Shown here: piece after piece, positions 7,979-16,704 of the stretch
Layout: each line of letters begins with the position of its first letter
Position numbering within the stretch: position 1 is the stretch's first letter
Source: Aphanocapsa lilacina HA4352-LM1
GTDB lineage: Bacteria > Cyanobacteriota > Cyanobacteriia > Gloeobacterales > Gloeobacteraceae
Length of the DNA: 41,941 bases
NCBI GenBank assembly: GCA_019359725.1
Contig: JAHHGR010000041.1
Coordinates: 1 to 41,941 of the forward strand
Direction: 5' to 3'
Notes under the pieces: model-generated
What the model was told of the DNA's origin: nothing
What the model saw: the letters and a program-made list of their open reading frames with translations, nothing else
The model's database searches: none
Program-made: the position numbers and the translations under genes

Positions 7979-8257
7979 CTAGAGGGCCGCCGCCATCTTG
8001 AGGTCTTTGGAGGTCACTCCGCCTGCGTCGTGGGTGCTCAGCACCAGCCGCACACGGTTGTAGTGGATATGAATGTCCGGGTGGTGTCCGGCGGTCTCAG
8101 CCCGCTCGGCCACTTTGTTCACGAAGGCGATCGCCTGCACAAAATCGTCGAAGCGAAAGACCCGCTCGATGGCGGTTGCCCCGTCTGCTTCGGTCAATTG
8201 CCAGTCTGCAATCGGCTTGAGGGCCGTCTCGATTTCTTCGGGAGTCATCTTGTTCAT
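7979..8257 (-). CDS. phhB: Pterin-4a-carbinolamine dehydratase
   Basis: Dehydrates 4a-hydroxytetrahydropterin to the quinonoid dihydropterin, recycling the pterin cofactor. 92 residues, the typical size for the family. The signature is present: WQL near residue 19, FVNKVAERAETAGHHPDIH with the catalytic histidine cluster, then YNRVRLVLSTHDAGGVT. The encoded enzyme is small, soluble and cytoplasmic. It lies upstream of rseP on the minus strand (83-base gap) and divergent from glyS, with a perfect hairpin between the two starts. No aromatic amino acid hydroxylase gene is visible in this window. Confidence 0.95.
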   Translation of the reverse strand: MNKMTPEEIETALKPIADWQLTEADGATAIERVFRFDDFVQAIAFVNKVAERAETAGHHPDIHIHYNRVRLVLSTHDAGGVTSKDLKMAAAL

Positions 8258-8288
8258 CGCCGCGCTCTCCTTGCCTGGGTTTCATCAT

Positions 8289-8319
8289 AGGCCCGCTTGC
8301 CGCACCGGCAAGCGGGCCT
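8289..8319. repeat. Perfect 14-bp-arm hairpin between divergent phhB and glyS
   Basis: AGGCCCGCTTGCCG (8289-8302) pairs perfectly with 8306-8319 around a CAC loop. It lies between the phhB start (8257) and the glyS start (8363), so it cannot terminate a gene that ends here and has no T-run. It may be an operator, a 5' leader structure of either mRNA, or a small dispersed palindrome. Confidence 0.85.
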
Positions 8320-8362
8320 GCAAACCCCCTAAGGTACACTGGGAAGGCTTTCGAGAACAGGC

Positions 8363-10495
8363 ATGGCCACGTTTCTGCTTGAAATCGGCACCGAGGAATT
8401 GCCCGCGAGCTTTGTGCCCGGCGCCCTGGCCCAACTGGAGGCGCGGGTGCGCTCCGCCTTGGCGGAAGCGCAGATCACAGCGGAAAAATTGAAGTTATTC
8501 GGTACCCCCCGGCGACTGGCGGTGCTCGCCGAGGGGTTGCCCGGGCGCCAGCCCGACCGCGAAGAAGAACTCAAAGGCCCCCCCGCCCGGGTAGCCTTCG
8601 ATGCCGGGGGCCGCCCCACTGCGCAGGCGGAAGGTTTCGCGCGCAAAGCCGGCGTGGCGGTGGGCGAGTTGAGCGTGCGCGCCACCGAGAAGGGTGCAGT
8701 CGTCTTTGCCGTGCGCCGCCTCGAGGGCCGACCGGTGGCCAAGCTGCTCGCCGAGCAGATCCCCGAGTGGATAACCGGCCTTGAAGGGCCGCGGCTGATG
8801 CGGTGGGCCGACGGTGACTTGCGCTTCAGCCGTCCGATTCGCTGGCTGGTGGCCCTGGTGGATAGTGAAGTGCTGCCGGTGGAAATGGCCGGGGTGAGCG
8901 CGGGGCGCACCAGCCGCGGCCACCGGGTGCTCCACCCCGAACCGATCGAACTGGCCACCGCCGCCGACTACCCGGCGGCCCTCGCAGCGGCCTTTGTGCT
9001 CGCCGACCCCGAGGTGCGGCGCGAGCGCATCCGCACCGGCATCGCCGAGGTGGCGGAGCACCTCGGGGCGGAGGCGGAGGTACCGGCGGCCCTGCTGGAG
9101 GAAGTCAATTTTCTGGTGGAGTGGCCGACGGCGGTGGCGGGGCAGTTCGAGAGCGAATTTTTGAGCCTGCCCACTCCGGTGATCAAAACCGAGATGATCG
9201 CCCACCAGCGCTACTTTCCCCTGCACCAACCGGGCGATCCCGAAGCCCTGATTCCCCGCTTCATCACCGTGAGCAACGGCGACCCGCGCTACAGCGCAAT
9301 GATCGCCCGGGGCAACGGCCGGGTGATCCGCGCCCGCCTCGCCGACGGCCGCTTCTTCTTTGAAGAGGACCGCAAACAGCCTTTGGAGAAGTTCCTGGGT
9401 AAACTGCAATCGGTCACCTTTCAGGAGAGCCTCGGTTCGGTGGCCGAGCGCGTCGAGCGCCTGGAAGCGATCGCCCTCTGGCTGTGCGGGCATCTGGGCC
9501 TGGACGGCGAGCAGACCCGGCTGGTGGTGCGCACCGCCCACCTGTGCAAAGCGGACCTGGCCACCCAGATGGTCTACGAATTTCCCGAACTGCAGGGACT
9601 GGTGGGGCGCGACTACGCCCGCCTCGACGGCGAGGAGGCGCTGGTCTGCGCGGGCATTGCCGAGCACTACCAGCCGCGCAACGTCGAGGACGATCTGCCT
9701 GCGAGCCTGACGGGACAGGTAGTCGGGATCGCCGATCGCCTGGAGACGCTGGTGGGCATCTTCGGCCTGGGGATGCTCCCGAGCGGCTCCTCCGACCCGT
9801 TCGCCCTGCGCCGCGCCGCCCTCACGGTGGTGCGCATCGGCTGGGACACCGACTTTGAACTGGATTTGGTGGAAGCCCTCGGCTTCACCGTCGAACTATT
9901 CGCCTCCCGGCAACTGCTCAAGCAACCCGCCAATACCCTCCTCGATCAGCTGTGCGATTGGTTCGCCCAGAGGCTCTACGGCCTGCTCGTCGAGCGCGAC
10001 GGCCTCGATTACGATCTGGTGCTCGCCGTGCTGGGGGCCGCGGATACCGGCTATACCCGCCGCGCCCTGGCCAACCTGCGCGCCCTGAAGTTGCGGCTCG
10101 ACACGCTGGTGGCTGCCCGCAAAAGCGGGTTACTCGCGGAGATTTACGAGACTGCCGTGCGCGTTGCCCGGCTGGCGGATAAGGCCGGGATTGGCGATCT
10201 CACCCTCGAAAACTTCGATGCGCAGCTGGTGGCCGACCCGGCAGAAGCAGCGCTGCGCGAAGCGGTCCAAAAGTTTGCCGCCGCCGCCGAGGCCGCCGAG
10301 GCGCAAGAGGATTACCCCACCCTGCTGGGCGCCCTCGGCGAACTCGCCCCCCAGGTCAGCTGCTTTTTTGATGCCGTGATGGTGATGGTGCCCGACGAAA
10401 CCTTGCGCACCAACCGCCTGCGGCTGCTCGCGGTCATCGACAACAACGCTCGCCGCTGCTTCGATGTCACCCAGATCGTCATGGCCGGCGGCTAG
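8363..10495 (+). CDS. glyS: Glycyl-tRNA synthetase beta subunit
   Basis: The large, tRNA-binding subunit of the bacterial heterotetrameric (alpha2beta2) glycine-tRNA ligase. 710 residues, normal length. It begins with the family start MATFLLEIGTEELPASFV. Further landmarks are LKGPP near residue 72, MRWADGDLRFSRPIRWLVAL near 155, VEWPTAV and HQRYFPL in the central part, and LADGRFFFEEDRK. The HD-domain-like stretch VVGIADRLETLVGIFGLGML carries on into PSGSSDPFALRRAA, and an anticodon-binding-like helical C terminus follows. The alpha subunit (glyQ) is not in the window. It is transcribed away from phhB and followed 35 bases later by a ferredoxin gene. Confidence 0.97.
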   Translation: MATFLLEIGTEELPASFVPGALAQLEARVRSALAEAQITAEKLKLFGTPRRLAVLAEGLPGRQPDREEELKGPPARVAFDAGGRPTAQAEGFARKAGVAVGELSVRATEKGAVVFAVRRLEGRPVAKLLAEQIPEWITGLEGPRLMRWADGDLRFSRPIRWLVALVDSEVLPVEMAGVSAGRTSRGHRVLHPEPIELATAADYPAALAAAFVLADPEVRRERIRTGIAEVAEHLGAEAEVPAALLEEVNFLVEWPTAVAGQFESEFLSLPTPVIKTEMIAHQRYFPLHQPGDPEALIPRFITVSNGDPRYSAMIARGNGRVIRARLADGRFFFEEDRKQPLEKFLGKLQSVTFQESLGSVAERVERLEAIALWLCGHLGLDGEQTRLVVRTAHLCKADLATQMVYEFPELQGLVGRDYARLDGEEALVCAGIAEHYQPRNVEDDLPASLTGQVVGIADRLETLVGIFGLGMLPSGSSDPFALRRAALTVVRIGWDTDFELDLVEALGFTVELFASRQLLKQPANTLLDQLCDWFAQRLYGLLVERDGLDYDLVLAVLGAADTGYTRRALANLRALKLRLDTLVAARKSGLLAEIYETAVRVARLADKAGIGDLTLENFDAQLVADPAEAALREAVQKFAAAAEAAEAQEDYPTLLGALGELAPQVSCFFDAVMVMVPDETLRTNRLRLLAVIDNNARRCFDVTQIVMAGG

Positions 10496-10530
10496 AGCGA
10501 TAATGATTCCATATCACCCCAAGGTGCGCC

Positions 10531-10779
10531 ATGGCTGAGCAATCCCCGATCCGGGTGCACTTTCTGCCCGATAACCTGAGTGTGACCGCCCAGAGCGGCG
10601 AGTTGCTGCTCGAATGTGCCGAGCGCGCCGGCGTGCGCATTCCGACCGGTTGCCTGATGGGATCGTGCCATGCTTGCGAAGTCGAAATCGACGGCCAGGG
10701 TCCAGTGTGCTCCTGCATCACCCCCGTGCGGGGCAGTGGCGAAATCACTGTACAACTCTATAGCGACCCGCTCTGGTAA
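10531..10779 (+). CDS. Small 2Fe-2S ferredoxin
   Basis: 82 residues with the beta-grasp ferredoxin pattern: VHFLPDNLSVTAQSGELLLE forms the N-terminal hairpin and helix. C41, C46 and C49 form the CX4CX2C loop (GCLMGSCHAC), with C60/C62 (VCSC) supplying the fourth ligand. The spacing of 10-12 residues to the last cysteine is far shorter than in photosynthetic PetF (about 29). It resembles the N-terminal cluster of molybdenum-hydroxylase small subunits. It is a soluble electron carrier whose partner is unknown; it follows glyS by 35 bases. Confidence 0.88.
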   Translation: MAEQSPIRVHFLPDNLSVTAQSGELLLECAERAGVRIPTGCLMGSCHACEVEIDGQGPVCSCITPVRGSGEITVQLYSDPLW

Positions 10780-10829
10780 ATTCGGTGTGGGCGCGCCCGC
10801 ACGGGGTACGAGCTTGAGAAAAGGCCACG

Positions 10830-10847
10830 CGGTCACGACCGTTTTTT
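10830..10847 (+). terminator. Weak terminator candidate after the ferredoxin gene
   Basis: CGGT (10830-10833) and ACCG (10838-10841) form a short stem with loop CACG, followed by six T residues. The T-run supports a terminator but the stem is only four to five pairs, so this is tentative. Confidence 0.3.
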
Positions 10848-10943
10848 CGCAAAATAGTAGCAATTTATACCAGAGCTGGAGAGCTTTCCTCTATCCTAAA
10901 GAGCAGGCTGGACCGCCGACCTGTTCCCTAATTGTGAGGATGT

Positions 10944-11354
10944 ATGGCTCGCAAGCGCAACCGCTCGTTGAACCGCGTTGAAGTCGATTGCCCTTCCTGT
11001 GGAGAGCGCCTCTGGCGCGGCTGTGGTCAGAAGCATCACCTCTTTTCGAGCAGCGCCGAGCAGACCCGCGAACTGACGGGAATCACCCGCAAGAAGGCCG
11101 TCTTGTTGCACACCGACACCACCACCTGGGTCGACCGCAGCCGCTGGATCGAAGCGTTTTTCTGCCCCGATCATGGGCAGGTGTGGATCATCTGCACCCG
11201 CGGCGACGACGGGCAGGTCACCGGCGAGGTGGCGCCGAGCCGGTTGTGGTTGCAGACGACCGGTACGATCGACCCGAGCAAGCCCAATCCGTCGGTGAGC
11301 GAGTTTACCTACCGCATGAGCCGCAGAAGCAGCGTGCAGACCCGCCGCGAATAG
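10944..11354 (+). CDS. Conserved-looking protein with Cys/His metal-site candidates, 136 aa
   Basis: The protein is basic at both ends. C16-P-S-C19 is a zinc-ribbon-type knuckle, with C27, H31/H32 and then C74-P-D-H77 further along, so a structural zinc site is plausible. The middle is beta-rich with an acidic/aromatic stretch (FFCPDHGQVWIICTRGDDGQ), and the C terminus is Arg/Ser-rich. It has no signal peptide. It is followed 59 bases later by the Ycf46-like ATPase. I suspect a cyanobacteria-specific zinc-ribbon protein that binds nucleic acid, but the family is not recognised. Confidence 0.7.
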   Translation: MARKRNRSLNRVEVDCPSCGERLWRGCGQKHHLFSSSAEQTRELTGITRKKAVLLHTDTTTWVDRSRWIEAFFCPDHGQVWIICTRGDDGQVTGEVAPSRLWLQTTGTIDPSKPNPSVSEFTYRMSRRSSVQTRRE

Positions 11355-11413
11355 CTTGCCCCCGGCGATAAGCGGGCCAACAATGGGAAAGCGTATCCCA
11401 CCTTGCCCGTGCC

Positions 11414-12922
11414 ATGGACTTTGCCGCCGAACTGGACTTGCTGATTCGCGCCCGCTACCCACTGCTGTATATCGTCTCGACCGAAGAAGAGCGCGCCGAG
11501 CAGGCGATTGCCCGGGCGAGCGGCCGGACCGTCTACTGCTGGGACTTTGTGGAAGGCTACCAGCAGGAGGGGGTCGATGCCGGTTTTGCCCGTTCCAACC
11601 CGCTGGCGGCCCTCGAATTTGTCGAAAAAATCCGGCCCGACGCCCAGGCGGTCTTCGTGCTGCGCGATTTTCACCGCTTTCTCGAAGACATCGCCATCGG
11701 CCGCAAATTGCGCAATCTGGCCCGCCGCCTGCGCGCCCAGCCTAAGACGTTAATCTTTTTGGCGCCGCGCCTTGTGGTCCCGGCGGATCTGGCCGAGGAG
11801 GTGACGGTGCTCGAATTTCCGCTGCCCACCGGCAAAGAAATCGACCGTGAGATCGAGCAGCTGCTGGGTAGCCGAGCGCCGGTCCAGGGTTTTCAGCGCG
11901 AGGAGCTGGTCAAAGCCTGCCAGGGGCTCTCCCTCAACCGGGTGCGCCAGGTGGTGGGCAAAGCGATTGCCCGCTCGGGTTCGCTCGACAGTTCGGACCT
12001 CGAACTGATTCTCGAAGAGAAAAAACAAAAAATTCGCCAGACCCAGATTCTGGAGTTCTACCCGGCTACCGAGTCGATCGCCGACATCGGCGGCCTCGAC
12101 CAGCTCAAAGAATGGCTGATGCGGCGGGGGGCGGCCTTCAGCGACCAGGCCCGCCGCTACGGGCTGCCACACCCGCGCGGGTTGCTGTTGGTCGGGGTGC
12201 AGGGCACCGGCAAATCGCTCACCGCCCGGGCAATCGCCCACCACTGGCATCTACCCCTGCTCAGGCTCGATGTCGGTCGCCTTTTCGCGGGCCTGGTGGG
12301 CGAGTCGGAGGCGCGCACCCGCCAGATGATCCAGCTGGCCGAGGCGCTTGCGCCGTGCGTGCTCTTTGCCGATGAAATCGACAAAACCTTCGGGAGTCTC
12401 ACCGGCGGCGATGCCGGGACGGCCAGCCGCGTGTTTGCGACGTTTCTCACCTGGATGGCCGAGAAGACCTCGCCGGTGTTCGTAGTGGCCACCGCCAACG
12501 ACGTACATCGCCTGCCGCCGGAACTGCTGCGCAAGGGCCGCTTCGACGAGGTGTTCTTTGTCAACCTGCCTTCGCAGGCTGAGCGCCAGGAAATCTTTCA
12601 GGTGCACCTGGGCAAGCTGCGGCCCCACAATCTGCGCGCCTACGACATCGACCGCCTCGCCTACGAGACGCCGGATTTTAGCGGGGCTGAAATCGAGCAG
12701 ATCATCGTCGAAGCGATGCACACGGGTTTTTCGCAAAACCGCGACTTTACCACCGATGATATTCTGCAGGCGGTTACCCAGATCGTCCCCCTGGCGCGCA
12801 CGGCCCAGGAGCAGATCGAATCGCTCCAGCAGTGGGCCGCCGCCGGCAAGGCGCGCATGGCTTCCCGCCAACCGGGGATTCTCAGTTCGCTGCAGCGTCG
12901 GTTAGAGTCATCTGAGGAGTAG
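11414..12922 (+). CDS. ycf46: AAA-type ATPase, Ycf46-like
   Basis: 502 residues. The N-terminal portion (1-210) begins [20 protein letters not shown], the conserved start of the cyanobacterial/plastid Ycf46 family. The C-terminal AAA module has Walker A GVQGTGKS (about 261-268), Walker [10 protein letters not shown] (about 315-323), sensor-1 VVATAND and an arginine-finger region [10 protein letters not shown]. It is a cytoplasmic ATPase. Ycf46 has been connected with control of photosynthetic growth and inorganic carbon use in cyanobacteria, but the mechanism is unclear. Presence of this family is one of the reasons to call the host a cyanobacterium. A TPR gene starts 11 bases downstream and is probably cotranscribed. 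Confidence 0.92.
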   Translation: MDFAAELDLLIRARYPLLYIVSTEEERAEQAIARASGRTVYCWDFVEGYQQEGVDAGFARSNPLAALEFVEKIRPDAQAVFVLRDFHRFLEDIAIGRKLRNLARRLRAQPKTLIFLAPRLVVPADLAEEVTVLEFPLPTGKEIDREIEQLLGSRAPVQGFQREELVKACQGLSLNRVRQVVGKAIARSGSLDSSDLELILEEKKQKIRQTQILEFYPATESIADIGGLDQLKEWLMRRGAAFSDQARRYGLPHPRGLLLVGVQGTGKSLTARAIAHHWHLPLLRLDVGRLFAGLVGESEARTRQMIQLAEALAPCVLFADEIDKTFGSLTGGDAGTASRVFATFLTWMAEKTSPVFVVATANDVHRLPPELLRKGRFDEVFFVNLPSQAERQEIFQVHLGKLRPHNLRAYDIDRLAYETPDFSGAEIEQIIVEAMHTGFSQNRDFTTDDILQAVTQIVPLARTAQEQIESLQQWAAAGKARMASRQPGILSSLQRRLESSEE

Positions 12923-12933
12923 TTACACTACCC

Positions 12934-13737
12934 ATGGGGCTCAGAGCGCTCATCGACGCCGAATACCACCTCGATCGCGCCAGCGCCCGGGTGCGCCGGG
13001 GCGACTGGCGCGCGGCGGCGGCCGAGTACGAGTCCGCCCACCGCTGTGACCCTGAGAGTATCGAAGCGCTGGTCAACCTGGGGATCGCCTGTTTGCACCT
13101 GGGTGAACTGGAACGGGCGGTCACCTGTTTTAGCGAGGCCCTCAGTCTCGAACCGACCCACCCGCTAGCCCTCTACAACCGCAGTCTGGCGCGGGTGCGC
13201 AGCGGCGATCGCGAGGGAGCGATCGCCGATCTGGATGGTGCAGTTGCCGCCCGACCCGATTTTGCCGCCGCCTACGGCAATCGTGGGGCGCTGCACGCTG
13301 AAGCGGGTCGCCTTGAGGCGGCGCTCGCCGACTACGATCGGGCCATTCGCCTCTCTCCAAAGCGCGCCGAATTCTGGAGCAACCGCGCCGCAGCGCACTC
13401 GGTCTGCGCTCGCCCGCAGCAGGCTGTCGCGGATGCCAGTTTTGCCGTGCGCTGCGATCCGCGCTTTGCCCCGGCCCACCACAACCGCGGCGAAGCCCGC
13501 TCGGCTTTGGGTGACCCGGCCGGGGCCGCCGCCGACTTTACCGCCGCTATCGCCCTCGACCCGTCCTACGCAAGCGCTTACCTGGGCCGGGCGCGTTGCC
13601 GTCTGGCGATGGGCGAGGCGGCGGGCCGTTCCGACGCGCTGGCGGCGGCGAAGCTGTTTGCCGCGCTCGGCGAGGAGGCACTCGGCCGAGAGGCGCTGGC
13701 CCTGATCGCAGAACTGCCGCCCGCTTCGATGGCTTAG
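12934..13737 (+). CDS. Tetratricopeptide-repeat protein
   Basis: 267 residues composed of about six TPR units from residue 12 to 230. Each shows the usual A/G-Y-N pattern, for example LVNLGIACLHLGELERAV, LYNRSLARVRSGDREGAI, YGNRGALHAEAGRLEAAL and HHNRGEARSALGDPAGAA. No signal peptide is present, so it is a cytoplasmic protein-protein scaffold. It lies 11 bases after ycf46, which hints at a shared operon. It is convergent with the next gene, and the stop codons overlap by four bases. Confidence 0.88.
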   Translation: MGLRALIDAEYHLDRASARVRRGDWRAAAAEYESAHRCDPESIEALVNLGIACLHLGELERAVTCFSEALSLEPTHPLALYNRSLARVRSGDREGAIADLDGAVAARPDFAAAYGNRGALHAEAGRLEAALADYDRAIRLSPKRAEFWSNRAAAHSVCARPQQAVADASFAVRCDPRFAPAHHNRGEARSALGDPAGAAADFTAAIALDPSYASAYLGRARCRLAMGEAAGRSDALAAAKLFAALGEEALGREALALIAELPPASMA

Positions 13738-14354
13738 CGCAAATTTTCGGGGACTTTCTCAGGGATCACCCAGTAGTAGACGGTCGAATCTTTGACCTTG
13801 AGCACACGGTCGGGTTTCCAGGAACCCATGTCGAAGGCGTGGGAGACGACGCGGGTGCCGGGCTTGAGCTGGCTAAAAAGCCGCGGACGGAGCTTGACAT
13901 TGAGATCCGGCAGCAAATAGAGCGTCACGACGGTCGCTTCGCTGAGGTCGGTCTCGAAGAGATCTTGTTCGAGAAAGCGCACCCGGTTGGTGACCCCGGC
14001 TTTGCGGGCGTTCTCATTGGCTTCGACGATGCGCGCCGGGTTGATGTCGATGCCGATGCCGCGCGCGCCGTACTGCTTGGCGGCGGTGACCACGATGCGC
14101 CCGTCGCCGCTGCCGAGGTCGTAGATCACATCGTCCTTGCCGACTTGGGCGACTGTGAGCATCTGGTCGACCACCTCTTGGGGGGTGGGCACGTAGACCA
14201 CGTCGGGATCGCGCTTGGGGGATCTGACTTCGGTCTTGACCTGGGTGCCGGTCTCGGGGGCGGCAGTCTGGGCTAGCGAGACGGTGCTCGCGGTGCCCAG
14301 GGCGGCGAGGGCCGCCGCGGCACCCAGCAGGGCGACTTTGGATCGAAGCTGCAT
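13734..14354 (-). CDS. Exported class I SAM-dependent methyltransferase
   Basis: 206 residues. A signal peptide covers about 1-29 (basic start, Ala/Leu-rich core, SLAQTA cleavage region). It is followed by VYVPTPQEVVDQML and the Rossmann SAM loop YDLGSGDGRIVV, then GIDINPARI. FLEQDLF and LPDLNVKLRPRLFSQLKPG continue the fold. The pattern resembles the FAM173/ATPSCKMT protein-lysine methyltransferase group. The start at 14354 has a strong GGAGG site about 9 bases upstream. An in-frame ATG at 14375, overlapping the upstream transporter's stop, is the alternative. An exported SAM enzyme is odd because SAM is cytoplasmic. The hydrophobic segment may be an uncleaved anchor instead. It is cotranscribed with the upstream APC transporter. 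Confidence 0.85.
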   Translation of the reverse strand: MQLRSKVALLGAAAALAALGTASTVSLAQTAAPETGTQVKTEVRSPKRDPDVVYVPTPQEVVDQMLTVAQVGKDDVIYDLGSGDGRIVVTAAKQYGARGIGIDINPARIVEANENARKAGVTNRVRFLEQDLFETDLSEATVVTLYLLPDLNVKLRPRLFSQLKPGTRVVSHAFDMGSWKPDRVLKVKDSTVYYWVIPEKVPENLR

Positions 14355-14374
14355 CGGTCGATTTCCTCCACTCA

Positions 14375-15700
14375 TCAAGAATCGGTACGCAGGCGCCGGG
14401 CTATCCACAACAGCGGCAGGCCCACCAACAGCACCGCCACCCCCACCAGGGCGCCAGTGCCTGTGTAGGCGAGGCTCGCCTGGAGCATATAGCCGCAGAT
14501 AAGACAAAACAACAGCGGTGTGAGCGGATAGAGGGGCACCCGGAAGGGCCGCTCGATCTGCGGGTCGCGCGAGCGCAACACCAAAAGCGCCACGCCCGTG
14601 AGCAGGAAAAACAGCCAGAACACCGGAGCGGTGTATTCGACCATCGTCTTGAAGCCGCCCCGGGTGGCGGTGCCGAGCACCACCAGCCCGAGGGCAATCA
14701 CCCCCTGCACCGCCAGGGCGTTGGCGGGCGTCTCGGTGCCCGTCCGCCAGCGGCCCAAAAAGCGGAACAGTGTAAAGTCCTGCCCGAGGGCGTAGTTGGT
14801 GCGCCCCCCCGTGATGATCGAGGCGTTGGCGGAGCTGAGGGCGCAGACGACGATGAGGGCGCTGATAAATGCCGCCCCCGGCGCCCCCGCCACCCGCCGC
14901 ATCAAATCGGCGGCCACCGCCTGAGATCCGGCCATTCCCGCCGTTCCCAAAGCATGGATAAAGGCGACATTGGCCAGCAGGTAGAGTGCTGTGATGATCC
15001 CGATGCTCACAAGCAGGGCGCGCACCATGTTGCGCTTTACCGAGCGCAGTTCCGCCGAGATATAGGCCGCTTCGTTCCAGCCGCCGTAGGTGAGCAGTAC
15101 GAAGACCATCGCGAGGCCAAAATTTGTGGGGGCGGGGGTGGGGGCCGCCAGCAGCTGGGCCGGGGCGAGCAGCCCCCCGACGATAACGGCGGCGAGGCCC
15201 AGCACGGTGGCGGCGGCAAGCAGGTTCTGGGTCCGGGCGCCCTGGCGGATGCCGGCAATGTTGAGGGCGGTGAACAGGGCAATAACCAGGGCGGCGTAAA
15301 TCGACGGAGAGTATTCTCCCAGGCGCCACAGCTGCGAAGCGTAATCGCCGCTCACAAAGGCCAGCAGCGCAATCGAACCGGTCTGGACAACCGCAAGCCG
15401 CGCCCAGGCGTACAAAAAGGCCAGATCCCGGCCGAAGGCGCGCAGCAAGTAATAATAATTGCCGCCCGCGTGGGGATAGGCCGTGGTCAATTCGGCGTAG
15501 CACAGCGCGCCCACCAGCGAAATGCCGCCTCCCAGCAGCCAGGCCAGCAGCGTCCAGAGGGGTCCGCCGGTGTTGGCGGCCACCAGCGCCGGAGTCTCAA
15601 AGATGCCGGCCCCGACGACGATGCCCACGATGAGCGCCACCGCGTCGGTCAGTCCCAGCGTCGGCCTCGGGGAGCCGACCCGATCCGCTACCGCCTTCAT
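14375..15700 (-). CDS. APC-superfamily amino acid permease
   Basis: 441 residues, about 12 hydrophobic segments. It starts MKAVADRVGSPRPTLGLTDA with the first transmembrane helix IVGIVVGAGIFETPALVA, which carries the GAGIF substrate-binding motif of the APC family. GGNYYYLLRAFG and a GWNEAAYIS stretch follow in the expected places. This is a cytoplasmic-membrane amino acid transporter of the basic/neutral type; the substrate cannot be read from sequence. I chose the ATG at 15698-15700; the open frame extends upstream to 16210 but that part is antisense to the next gene. Its stop codon lies one gene-coupling distance from the methyltransferase. Confidence 0.88.
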   Translation of the reverse strand: MKAVADRVGSPRPTLGLTDAVALIVGIVVGAGIFETPALVAANTGGPLWTLLAWLLGGGISLVGALCYAELTTAYPHAGGNYYYLLRAFGRDLAFLYAWARLAVVQTGSIALLAFVSGDYASQLWRLGEYSPSIYAALVIALFTALNIAGIRQGARTQNLLAAATVLGLAAVIVGGLLAPAQLLAAPTPAPTNFGLAMVFVLLTYGGWNEAAYISAELRSVKRNMVRALLVSIGIITALYLLANVAFIHALGTAGMAGSQAVAADLMRRVAGAPGAAFISALIVVCALSSANASIITGGRTNYALGQDFTLFRFLGRWRTGTETPANALAVQGVIALGLVVLGTATRGGFKTMVEYTAPVFWLFFLLTGVALLVLRSRDPQIERPFRVPLYPLTPLLFCLICGYMLQASLAYTGTGALVGVAVLLVGLPLLWIARRLRTDS

Positions 15701-15931
15701 CGCCCGTCCCCCATGCGCTGTTGCTTTTGTGACCCCACGCCCCAGGCAGACCTGCCCAACCGGTATCCTGTTCCCGGAACACCCATCGGAAGCGGCAGCC
15801 CCAACCGTATCGCGGCGCTTGGCGCGGCCAATCGACCTTTCGGTAGAGCCTCCCCTCTGTCGGGGAGCTTGCCTGGCAAAGCGGTCGGACGACTGCCGGT
15901 AGGATGGAGGGGTGTCCAGGCACTGTGCGCG

Positions 15932-16702
15932 ATGACCTTCGAACCTCAGCGCTCCAAACTCGAACTGGCCGGTCTGCCCATCGGCAGCAGCGCATTGACC
16001 CGGGCGGTTCTGCAGGAAGTGTTCCAGATCCTCAAGCCCGTCGGTCTTGACGGCAGCTGGACGCAGCTCGAAGGCAACAAGGACATGCGCATCACCGAGC
16101 AGAAGCGCCGCTTGGCCCTCGAGAACACCCAGGAAGAAGTGACTGTTTGGGTGGACGCCTCGGTGCTCGACCGGGGCTTGCAGCGCTGGATCGCCCTGGA
16201 TTTTCAGCAACCGAACCTGGAGGAGGTGCCGACGGCGGAAGCGGGCGACTGGCGGGTTTTCCTGCGCGGCGAGAGCGGCTCAATTGTGCTGGGGGACGGC
16301 GAAGCGACGGTGAGCCTGGGGGTGGTGCTGTTGCTCAAGTACGCCACGGCCATCGGCGAACTGGTCTCCTCGACGATCGCCGCCCAGGTGGAGGTGCGCG
16401 GCACGGCGATTCCCGACATCAACGCCGACCGGGTGCTCATCCAACTCAACGCCGCCCGGGTGCGCTGGGAGGACCGGGTGATCGAGCCGCGCCTCACAGG
16501 TGTCATCCTGCGCGCCGTGCTGGCGCGCATCCCGTTTTTTCCGAGCTTGCCGGTGATGACCAGTTTTTTGATGCCCTGGTTCGACTTTCGCCGCCAGGTG
16601 GCCCAGTTCGTGCTCAGTTCGGTGGAAATCGTGCCGGGCAAACTCAAGCTGGGTATGAAATTCTTCGAAAGCGACTTATCGCGCCGGCCGGAACCGGGCT
16701 GA
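15932..16702 (+). CDS. Hypothetical protein, 256 aa
   Basis: The ATG at 15932 begins MTFEPQRSKLELAGLPIGSS; the frame is open much further upstream, but that portion is antisense to the APC permease. The protein alternates amphipathic strands (residues 40-200) with a hydrophobic region around FFPSLPVMTSFLMPWFDF, so it may be a beta-rich lipid- or membrane-associated protein. It has some feel of the DUF2993/LmeA lipid-binding group, but I cannot confirm this. It is convergent with the GAF gene, with only two bases between stops. Confidence 0.65.
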   Translation: MTFEPQRSKLELAGLPIGSSALTRAVLQEVFQILKPVGLDGSWTQLEGNKDMRITEQKRRLALENTQEEVTVWVDASVLDRGLQRWIALDFQQPNLEEVPTAEAGDWRVFLRGESGSIVLGDGEATVSLGVVLLLKYATAIGELVSSTIAAQVEVRGTAIPDINADRVLIQLNAARVRWEDRVIEPRLTGVILRAVLARIPFFPSLPVMTSFLMPWFDFRRQVAQFVLSSVEIVPGKLKLGMKFFESDLSRRPEPG

Positions 16703-16704
16703 CC

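Noticed and set aside
14355..15503. N-terminal extension of the methyltransferase
   Set aside because: It is an alternate frame of the APC permease. A signal peptide and strong ribosome site support the start at 14354.
14954..15931. N-terminal extension of the 15932-16702 protein
   Set aside because: Low-complexity sequence antisense to the APC permease; the protein-like sequence starts at the ATG at 15932.
15701..15931. Riboswitch in the leader of the APC permease gene
   Set aside because: Several short GC-rich pairings are possible, but no cobalamin, glycine, SAM or guanidine riboswitch core could be recognised.
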